From Phycisphaerae bacterium (GTDB taxonomy: Bacteria; Planctomycetota; Phycisphaerae; Phycisphaerales; SM1A02), in the NCBI GenBank assembly GCA_016873355.1, contig VGXK01000010.1:1-16434 (forward strand): a stretch of DNA of 16,434 nucleotides, in the 5' to 3' direction. Made by a program: the position numbers and the translations under genes. The notes under the pieces were generated by a model, which searched no databases, was not told where the DNA came from, and saw only the letters and a program-made list of their open reading frames with translations. Shown one piece after another: positions 7,574 through 13,599 of the stretch. Each line of letters starts with the position of its first letter. Position 1 is the stretch's first letter.

Positions 7574-8611
7574 ATGGCCCGCGCCGACTCCGATCGTGCG
7601 CACGCAGCGCCCGCGCCGCTCTCGCTTCGCGCCGAAGCGGGCGACGATCCGCAGGAGCTCTCGCTCGAGCCCGATCGACCCCATGCATTCGGCCGCGACG
7701 CGGGCAACGAGGTGGTGCTTCGGCACGAGAGCGTCTCGCGCAGCCACGCGCGCATCTGGCGCGACGGCGATCGCTGGAAACTGATCGATCTCGGCAGCCG
7801 ACACGGTTCGTTCCACAACGATCGCCGACTCGACGCGAACGAGGCGGTCGAGCTTGCCGACGGCGATCGCGTGGTGATCGGTCCGTGGCGCTGGAGAATC
7901 GAGGCGGGCGCGGAGGCGCGGAGTGCCGCCGCCACGGCCGGCGCGCCCGGCACGGGCGCCGCGGGGGGCGAGAGCGCTCCGTCCGCCCGCAGCGACGCTC
8001 GCATCGCGTTCCAGCGCGAGCGACGAAGCGCCGCCGAGACCTTCGCCACCCGTCCGACGATCTTCCTTCGCCTTCGCTCCGACGACGCCGCCGCGCGCGA
8101 GCTGAGCTGGCGGGAATTCTTCGATCGCTACGCCCCGGTGATCCGCGGCTACGCGCGGCACGCGGGCTGGAGCGGCGTGGAGGTCGAGGACGTGGTGCAG
8201 GAAGTGATGCTCGGCTTCTTCCAGGTGTCGCCGAAATTCCAGTACGACCCGGAGCGCGGACGCTTCCGCGGCTATCTCAAGCGCTGCACGCTGAATGCGC
8301 TGCGGCGCCGGAGAACGGGCGCCGCGGGCGTGTCGATCGAGGACCTCGACCCCGCCGAGGAGGCCGCGACGGAGGCGCCGTGGGAGGCCGCCTGGGCGGA
8401 GCAGGCGTTCGAGCGGGCGCTGCGGCAGGTCGCGTCGCGCATCGACTCGAAGACCTACGAGGCGTTCGAGCTCTATGCACGCCGAGGCGTGCCGGCGGAG
8501 GAGGTCGCAGCGCGGCTCGGCATGGAAGTGAACAGCGTGCATCAGTCGAAGAGCCGCGTGACGAAGCTCGCGCGCGACGCGCTCGACGCGATTCGCGCCG
8601 AGGAAGGTTGA
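7574..8611 (+). CDS. FHA domain fused to ECF-type RNA polymerase sigma factor
   Basis: A 345-aa protein. Residues about 25-110 are an FHA domain, a phosphothreonine-binding fold, with conserved G40-R41, S55, H58 (SRSHA) and N82 after RHGSFH. A Gly/Ala-rich linker (about 111-145) leads to the sigma part. Region 2 (about 160-245) contains TRPTIFLRLRSDDAAARELSW, DVVQEVMLGFF and YDPERGRFRGYL, a pattern typical of planctomycete ECF factors. Region 4 (about 280-340) has a helix-turn-helix, VPAEEVAARLGMEVNSVHQS. The protein should direct RNA polymerase to specific promoters, with the FHA domain possibly sensing a phosphorylated partner. The start ATG lacks a Shine-Dalgarno site, and a TAGTCT hexamer (7562-7567) lies only 6 nt upstream, so a leaderless transcript or readthrough from the preceding gene is possible. 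No anti-sigma gene is adjacent. Its neighbour is the Ser/Thr kinase gene. Confidence 0.92.
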   Translation: MARADSDRAHAAPAPLSLRAEAGDDPQELSLEPDRPHAFGRDAGNEVVLRHESVSRSHARIWRDGDRWKLIDLGSRHGSFHNDRRLDANEAVELADGDRVVIGPWRWRIEAGAEARSAAATAGAPGTGAAGGESAPSARSDARIAFQRERRSAAETFATRPTIFLRLRSDDAAARELSWREFFDRYAPVIRGYARHAGWSGVEVEDVVQEVMLGFFQVSPKFQYDPERGRFRGYLKRCTLNALRRRRTGAAGVSIEDLDPAEEAATEAPWEAAWAEQAFERALRQVASRIDSKTYEAFELYARRGVPAEEVAARLGMEVNSVHQSKSRVTKLARDALDAIRAEEG

Positions 8612-8660
8612 GCGACGCTCCGCGCCGCGTTCGCGGGTGGCGCCGTCGTCGGCGTGCTCG

Positions 8661-9326
8661 TCAACGACCCGCGTGCACCAGGATCTTCTCGGCGGCCGCC
8701 AGCGCCAGCACGAGCTTCGTGCGGCCGTGCGGCTCCACCTCCATCGACTGCGCGGGGGCGTGCAGGGCCACGACCTTCGCCTTGGCGTCGGGCTTCAGCC
8801 CGTGCTGCGCCATGAACCGAAGGAATGCGGCGCTCTGATCGATCACCCGCGCGATGCGCACGACGGCGCCGACCTTGCAGGAGCTCAGCGGTTTCGCGGC
8901 CGGCTCGATCACCACGCCCGCGCGACCCGGGATCGGATCGCCGTGCGGATCGCACGCCGGGTGGCCGAGAAACTCGTCGAGTCGTTCGAGCAGCCGAGGC
9001 GACACCGCGTGCTCCAGGCGCTCGGCTTCCTCATGCACCTCCGACCAGTCGAACTTGAGCGCGCGGACCAGGAACGTCTCGATGAGACGGTGTCGTCGCA
9101 GCACGTCGGACGCGGCGCGTCGTCCCGACGAGGTCAGCGTCACGCCGCCGTAGCGCTCCGCCCTGGCCAGACCTCCGGCCGTGAGCTTCTTGATCATCGA
9201 CGTGGCGGTGCCGCGCGTGACCCCCACCACGGCCGCGATGCGCGACACGGTCGCTTCGCGGGTGGGACTCTCGGCCGCCAGCGTCATGATCGCCTTCAGG
9301 TAGTTTTCGACGGTTTCCGTGGCCAT
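8661..9326 (-). CDS. mntR: DtxR/MntR-family metal-dependent transcriptional repressor
   Basis: A 221-aa repressor of metal-uptake genes. Residues about 1-72 form the winged helix-turn-helix (TVSRIAAVVGVTRGTATSMIK); about 73-135 the metal-binding/dimerisation domain, closing with DPHGDPIP; about 140-221 a FeoA/SH3-like domain. Ligand-type residues H79, E83, H98, E102, E105 and H106 fall at DtxR numbering. Position 102 is Glu, as in B. subtilis MntR, rather than the Cys of DtxR, which favours Mn(II) sensing; N7 replaces the Met10/Asp8 ligand, so the metal is not certain. I chose the ATG at 9326 because GAGGG lies 6 nt upstream and MATETVENYLKAI is the family's normal start; an in-frame upstream ATG adds 28 poorly conserved residues and crosses the operator. 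The gene is divergent from the metal-transport operon, with a palindromic operator between them. Confidence 0.93.
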   Translation of the reverse strand: MATETVENYLKAIMTLAAESPTREATVSRIAAVVGVTRGTATSMIKKLTAGGLARAERYGGVTLTSSGRRAASDVLRRHRLIETFLVRALKFDWSEVHEEAERLEHAVSPRLLERLDEFLGHPACDPHGDPIPGRAGVVIEPAAKPLSSCKVGAVVRIARVIDQSAAFLRFMAQHGLKPDAKAKVVALHAPAQSMEVEPHGRTKLVLALAAAEKILVHAGR

Positions 9327-9348
9327 TTCGAGCCCTCGATGTCCGGGG

Positions 9349-9377
9349 TTGACCCGGGTGCCGCACGCCGATATGTT
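9349..9377 (+). promoter_or_regulatory. Sigma-70-type promoter of the metal-transport operon
   Basis: TTGACC (9349-9354), a 17-nt spacer, and TATGTT (9372-9377) form a good -35/-10 pair upstream of the beta-barrel gene start at 9409. The -10 overlaps the first bases of the palindrome at 9375-9390, the usual geometry for repression. Confidence 0.65.
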
Positions 9378-9390
9378 TGAGTCGTCAAAC
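9375..9390. promoter_or_regulatory. Candidate MntR/DtxR operator, palindrome GTTTGA-GTCG-TCAAAC
   Basis: A perfect 6-bp inverted repeat with a 4-bp spacer, AT-richer than its surroundings, in the 82-bp gap between the repressor and the operon. It overlaps the operon's -10 and the predicted start of transcription, so a bound repressor would block RNA polymerase. It could also serve autoregulation of the repressor gene. Its assignment to this repressor is inferred from position. Confidence 0.65.
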
Positions 9391-9408
9391 TTTCGACGAG
9401 GAACACTC

Positions 9409-10410
9409 ATGACACGAATGTGCGATGACCTGCGTCATCGATGGATCGGGCAATCGATCATCGGAGGTATCCTAGCGGGCGTGCTCGCGGACGCGGCCGG
9501 CGCGGCGGATCCGCCCGCCGCCACGGAGCCTTCGACGGCGCAGGGACCGGCGGCACCTCCGGGGCTGCCGCCGCCCTCGCCGACGGAGGCCGTCGTGGAC
9601 AAGTGGAAGTTCAACCTGCTCAACCCCACCCCGCGCGAACTCATGCGACCGATGAGCACCGACCGTCCCGACGTCACCGAGAGTCCCATGTCGGTGGACG
9701 CGGGACACCTCCAGCTCGAGATGTCGTTCGCGGACTACACCTACGACCGTTCCGACGGCGAGTCGGTCCACGCCCTGGCGGTGGCGCCGTTCCTTCTCAA
9801 GCTGGGATTGCTCAACAACGTCGATCTCCAGTTCGGCTTCACGCCGTACTCGCGCGTGCAGACGCGCGGCGACGCGGATCCGGCGGAGGCGGACGCGCTG
9901 GTGGCGGACGTGTCGAACACGCTGCTGCTGCTCGAAGGATTGGGCGACATCCTCCTTCGAATGAAAGTGAACGTCTGGGGCAACGACGAGGGTCCGACCG
10001 CCTTCGCGATCATGCCCTTCGTCACGCTTCCCACGGGAAGCGGCGGGCTCGGTTCGGACGACGTCGAAGGCGGCGTGGTCATGCCGTTCGGCGCGGATCT
10101 GCCGCTGGGCTTCTCGCTCGGCCTCATGGCCCAGTTCGACTTCGTGCGATACGAGGACCGAGGGGGGTACTACGCCGAGTTCATTCACACCGGCACGATC
10201 GGGCACGACCTCTTCGACGACGTCGGCGCGTTCGTCGAGTACGTGGGGATCGAGAGTCTCGGCCCGGACCGGCCGTATCAGGCGTACTTCAACGCCGGCA
10301 TGACCTGGCAGCCGGGCGCAGACCTGATGTTCGACGCCGGCGTGCGCATCGGTCTCAACAGCGCCTCGGAAGACATCGGCGTCTTCGTCGGCATGTCCAT
10401 TCGCCACTGA
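9409..10410 (+). CDS. Outer-membrane beta-barrel protein, Phenol_MetA_deg-like transporter family
   Basis: A 333-aa exported protein. Residues 1 to about 32 are a signal peptide (hydrophobic IGQSIIGGILAGVLADAAGA), followed by a Pro/Ala-rich linker to about 60. The mature part opens with the family hallmark STDRPDVTESPMSVDAGHLQ (83-102). Alternating beta strands follow and the protein ends in GVFVGMSIRH, as expected for a barrel of the family called 'putative MetA-pathway of phenol degradation' or transporter. The link to phenol is historical and not implied here. ATG 9409 has GAGG 7 nt upstream and lies just after the promoter/operator; an in-frame upstream ATG at 9319 would cross the promoter and is rejected. 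It is first in the metal operon, 33 bp ahead of the binding-protein gene, so an outer-membrane role in Mn/Zn/Fe passage is likely by context, though unproven. Confidence 0.85.
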   Translation: MTRMCDDLRHRWIGQSIIGGILAGVLADAAGAADPPAATEPSTAQGPAAPPGLPPPSPTEAVVDKWKFNLLNPTPRELMRPMSTDRPDVTESPMSVDAGHLQLEMSFADYTYDRSDGESVHALAVAPFLLKLGLLNNVDLQFGFTPYSRVQTRGDADPAEADALVADVSNTLLLLEGLGDILLRMKVNVWGNDEGPTAFAIMPFVTLPTGSGGLGSDDVEGGVVMPFGADLPLGFSLGLMAQFDFVRYEDRGGYYAEFIHTGTIGHDLFDDVGAFVEYVGIESLGPDRPYQAYFNAGMTWQPGADLMFDAGVRIGLNSASEDIGVFVGMSIRH

Positions 10411-10443
10411 GTTTCGACGCAATTCATTCACCGGAATCTGCAC

Positions 10444-11460
10444 ATGAACGCTTCACCGTTCCGATCCACGCTGGTGCTCGTCGTCACGCTTTCGCTGGGC
10501 CTTCTCTTCGGCGCCGCCACGGCGCCGAACGCGCCGCCTGCCGCCGCGCCGACCGTCAAGTCGACGCCGCTGTCGGTCGTCGCCACGGTCGGCATGGTCG
10601 GTGACCTGGCGCGGCAGATCGGGGGCGATCGCGTGCAGGTGCGGGACCTCATGGGCGAGGGCGTGGATCCGCACCTCTACAAGGCGTCGCCCGGCGACGT
10701 GCGCCTTCTCTCCGACGCCGACATGATCCTGTTCTGCGGTCTGCATCTGGAAGGCCGCATGTCCGACGTCATCACGCGCATGGCGAGTCGTCGCACCGTG
10801 GTGCAGGTCACGGAGCGCATCGACGAATCGAAGCTGCGCGAGCCGCCGGAATTCGAGGGCCACTTCGATCCCCATGTCTGGTTCGACGTGTCGCTCTGGT
10901 CGAAGGCCGCCGAGCGCGTGCGCGACGCGCTGGTGGAGAAGGACGCCGCCGGCCGCGCCGCCTACGAAGCCAACGCGAAGGAGTACCTCGCCCTGCTCGA
11001 CGAGCTGCATCGATACGCGAAGTCGACGATGTCGACGATTCCCGCCGACAAGCGAGTCATGGTCACGGCGCACGATGCGTTCGGATACTTCGGCCGCGCC
11101 TACGGACTGGAGGTGCTCGCCATCCAGGGAATCTCCACCGACAGCGAGGCGAGCCTGAAGGACGTCAACGCGCTCGTCGACACGCTCGTCACGCGGAAGA
11201 TTCCGGCGGTCTTCATCGAGAGCAGCGTGCCGCGCAAGACGATCGACGCGCTCGTCGAAGGATGCACGGCGCGCGGCCACTCCGTGACGATCGGCGGCGA
11301 ACTCTTCAGCGACGCGATGGGCAAGTCCGGCACGCTCGACGGCACCTACGTGGGCATGGTGCTGCACAACGTCGACGTGGTGACCAGGGCGCTCGGCGGC
11401 CGCGTGCCGGAGGCGAAGCCCGGTCGGCTCGGCGCATTCACCGCGAATTTCAAGCCATGA
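10444..11460 (+). CDS. Metal ABC transporter substrate-binding protein (TroA/ZnuA/MntC family)
   Basis: A 338-aa periplasmic cluster A-I binding protein that delivers Mn(II), Zn(II) or Fe(II) to the permeases. The N-terminal hydrophobic stretch (about 8-26) is a signal peptide or anchor; there is no lipobox Cys. Candidate metal ligands are H77 (GVDPHLYKAS), H144 (HFDPHVWFD), H210 (TAHDAFGYFG) and D290 (LFSDAMG). This His3-Asp set matches Treponema TroA (Mn/Zn) rather than the His2-Glu-Asp set of typical MntC/PsaA. The His-rich acidic loop of ZnuA is absent. The start is ATG 10444 with only a weak ribosome site (CCGGAA). The stop overlaps the ATPase start (ATGA), so the two are translationally coupled. 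The metal cannot be fixed from sequence alone; the divergent MntR-like repressor favours Mn. Confidence 0.95.
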   Translation: MNASPFRSTLVLVVTLSLGLLFGAATAPNAPPAAAPTVKSTPLSVVATVGMVGDLARQIGGDRVQVRDLMGEGVDPHLYKASPGDVRLLSDADMILFCGLHLEGRMSDVITRMASRRTVVQVTERIDESKLREPPEFEGHFDPHVWFDVSLWSKAAERVRDALVEKDAAGRAAYEANAKEYLALLDELHRYAKSTMSTIPADKRVMVTAHDAFGYFGRAYGLEVLAIQGISTDSEASLKDVNALVDTLVTRKIPAVFIESSVPRKTIDALVEGCTARGHSVTIGGELFSDAMGKSGTLDGTYVGMVLHNVDVVTRALGGRVPEAKPGRLGAFTANFKP

Positions 11461-12224
11461 GCGTCGCCGTCGAAGTGCACGACGTGACGGTCGCGTACCA
11501 CCGCAAGCCGGTGCTCTGGGACATCGACACCTCGCTTCCGGAGCGGCGCCTCATTGCGATCGTGGGTCCCAACGGCGCCGGCAAGTCCACGCTGCTGAAG
11601 GCGATCCTCGGTCTCGTGCCGCTCGCGAGCGGCGAGATCACGGTGCTGGGGCGCACCATCTCGCAGGCGCGCCGTCTCATCGGCTACGTGCCGCAGCGGG
11701 AGTCGGTCGATTGGGATTTCCCCGTCGACGCGCTCGACGTGGTGCTCATGGGTCGCTACGGCAAGCTCGGATGGATCCGACGGCCCGGTCGCAGCGATCG
11801 CGCCGCCGCGATGAAGTGCCTGGAGCAGGTCGGCATGTCGGACTTCTCGCATCGACAGATCAGCCAGCTCTCCGGCGGACAGCAGCAGCGCGTGTTTCTG
11901 GCGCGGGCGCTCGCGCAGGACGCGCAGCTCTACTTCATGGACGAGCCGTTCGCGGGGGTGGACGCGGCCACGGAAACCGCGATCGTGGAGGTTCTGCGTG
12001 CGCTGCAGCGCGACGGCCGCACCGTGGTCGCCGTGCACCACGATCTCCAATCGGTGCCCGAGTACTTCGATCACGTGGTGCTGCTCAACATGCGGCTGGT
12101 GGCCGCGGGACCCGTGTCGAGCACGTTCACCTCCGCGAATCTGCAGAAGACCTACGGCGGACGGCTCACGCTGCTGGAGGAGGCGGCGGAAGCGATCGGT
12201 CGCGGCGGATCAGCGCGCCGCTGA
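11457..12224 (+). CDS. Metal ABC transporter ATP-binding protein
   Basis: A 255-aa cytoplasmic ATPase powering the metal importer. Walker A is GPNGAGKST (37-45), the Q-loop Gln is Q80 (YVPQRESVDWDFPV, a typical Mn/Zn-importer segment), the signature is LSGGQQQR (138-145), Walker B ends in FMDEP with E163 as catalytic Glu, the D-loop is AGVDA, and the switch His is H195 in VHHDL. All are intact. The ATG at 11457 overlaps the stop of the binding-protein gene by 4 bp. The first permease gene starts 43 bp after its stop. Family members are MntB/ZnuC/TroB/YtgB; sequence alone does not tell which metal. Confidence 0.96.
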   Translation: MSVAVEVHDVTVAYHRKPVLWDIDTSLPERRLIAIVGPNGAGKSTLLKAILGLVPLASGEITVLGRTISQARRLIGYVPQRESVDWDFPVDALDVVLMGRYGKLGWIRRPGRSDRAAAMKCLEQVGMSDFSHRQISQLSGGQQQRVFLARALAQDAQLYFMDEPFAGVDAATETAIVEVLRALQRDGRTVVAVHHDLQSVPEYFDHVVLLNMRLVAAGPVSSTFTSANLQKTYGGRLTLLEEAAEAIGRGGSARR

Positions 12225-12267
12225 ACGGGCGCTTCGCCGCGAGCGACCACGTTGCCGAAGGCACGCG

Positions 12268-13599
12268 ATGTTCGACGAACTGCTCCGACTGCTGACGCTT
12301 CAGGACGCGAACACCCGCACCGTGCTGCTGGGCGCCACGGCGCTCGGCATCGCGTCGGCGGTGGTGGGATCGTTCGCGGTGCTGCGACGGCGCGCGCTCG
12401 TGGGCGACGCGGTGTCGCACGCGGCACTGCCGGGATTGTGCCTCGCGTATCTCGTGATCGGCGATCGCAATTTCGCGGCGTTTCTCGCGGGCGCGCTCGT
12501 GATGGGCGTGGGCGCGGCCGCGTTCATCGCGCTCGTGAAGGCGTGGACGCGCGTGAAGGAGGACGCGGCGATCGCCCTCGTGATCGGCGGTTTCTTCGGC
12601 CTGGGCATCGTGCTGTCGCGCTCGATTCAGAACGAACCGTCGGGCAATCGCGCGGGACTCGACGGCTTCATCTTCGGCAAGGCGGCGAGCATGGTCGCGT
12701 CCGACGCCGCGCTCATCGGCGCGATCGGCGCCGGCGTGATCGCGTGCGTGGCGCTGCTCTTCAAGGAATTCCGCGTGCTCTGCTTCGATCGCGACTTCGC
12801 GTCGTCGCAGGGGTGGCCGTCGCTGCTGCTTGATCTCCTGCTCATGACGCTCGTCTGCGTCTGCACGGTGGCGGGCCTGCCGGCGGTTGGCGTGGTGCTC
12901 ATGGTGTCGCTGCTGGTGATTCCGCCCGCCGCGGCGCGGTTCTGGACGAATCGACTCGGCACGATGGTGTGTCTCGCGGGCGCGTTCGGCGGCGCGGCGG
13001 GAGCGCTCGGAACCGGATTGAGCGCCACCCTGCCGGCGCCGGCGTCGGCGCTGACGCGCGGCTGGCCGACGGGTCCGCTCATCACGCTCGTCGCCGCCGC
13101 GATCTTCGTGATCTCGCTCCTGGCCGCGCCGAAACGGGGCGTCGCCGCGGATCTCGTGCGGCGCTGGACGCTGCGCCGACGGGTGGCGCGCCAGAACCTG
13201 CTGCGCCGCGTCTACGAGGCGCTCGAGCCGCGCGGAGACTTCGCGGCGGTCTGGACGCAGGAATCGATCCCGCACTCGAGCCGAGCGCTGCGATCGGCGC
13301 TGCGAGCCGGTCTCGTCGAGCGCACGGAAACGGGCTTCCGACTCTCGGCCACCGGACGCGCCGCCGCGGCGCGGGTGGTCCGCGCGCACCGCCTGTGGGA
13401 GATCTACCTGATCACGCAGGCGCAGATTGCGCCCGACCATGTCGATCGCGACGCCGATCAGATCGAGCATGTGCTGCCGCCGGAAACGCTCGCCACGCTG
13501 GAGGCGAAGCTCGCCGAGGAAGGGCGGCTGCCGGCGGGCGTGCCGCGATCGCCGCACCGGATCGGCGCGCCGGTCGAAGCGGGAGCGCTGCGCCCATGA
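12268..13599 (+). CDS. Metal ABC transporter permease (ABC-3) fused to C-terminal DtxR-like domain
   Basis: A 443-aa protein. Residues 1 to about 290 are the ABC-3 permease with about eight membrane segments, including the hallmarks GSFAVLRRRALVGDAVSHAALPG (33-55, coupling region) and LPAVGVVLMVSLLVIPPAAA (204-223). A basic linker (288-306) leads to about 135 cytoplasmic residues that resemble a DtxR repressor without its SH3 domain: winged-helix-like LLRRVYEALE...LRSALRAGLVER...FRLSATGRAAA, then RAHRLWEIYL and DADQIEHVLPPETLATLE. Ligand-type residues H374, E378, D397, E400 and H401 keep exactly the spacing of H79, E83, E102, E105 and H106 in the divergent repressor. The DNA-binding part is about 8-10 residues short. 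Start ATG 12268 has GAAGG 7 nt upstream. Its stop overlaps the next permease's start (ATGA). The closest known parallel is Chlamydia YtgCR. Confidence 0.93.
   Translation: MFDELLRLLTLQDANTRTVLLGATALGIASAVVGSFAVLRRRALVGDAVSHAALPGLCLAYLVIGDRNFAAFLAGALVMGVGAAAFIALVKAWTRVKEDAAIALVIGGFFGLGIVLSRSIQNEPSGNRAGLDGFIFGKAASMVASDAALIGAIGAGVIACVALLFKEFRVLCFDRDFASSQGWPSLLLDLLLMTLVCVCTVAGLPAVGVVLMVSLLVIPPAAARFWTNRLGTMVCLAGAFGGAAGALGTGLSATLPAPASALTRGWPTGPLITLVAAAIFVISLLAAPKRGVAADLVRRWTLRRRVARQNLLRRVYEALEPRGDFAAVWTQESIPHSSRALRSALRAGLVERTETGFRLSATGRAAAARVVRAHRLWEIYLITQAQIAPDHVDRDADQIEHVLPPETLATLEAKLAEEGRLPAGVPRSPHRIGAPVEAGALRP

Noticed and set aside
8641..8654. CGCCG-TCGT-CGGCG hairpin between the convergent sigma and repressor genes
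   Set aside because: A 5-bp stem with no T-tract is common by chance in this composition; not strong enough to call a terminator.
9343..9357. CCGGG-GTTGA-CCCGG inverted repeat around the -35 of the metal operon
   Set aside because: Short, GC-only arms are expected by chance here; the AT-richer 9375-9390 palindrome is the better operator candidate.
9319..9408. Upstream in-frame ATG extending the beta-barrel protein by 30 residues
   Set aside because: The extension would cross the promoter and operator and put non-signal residues before the signal peptide; ATG 9409 has a good ribosome site.
9409..10410. Phenol-degradation function suggested by the family name
   Set aside because: The family name is historical; operon context is metal uptake and no aromatic-degradation gene is present.
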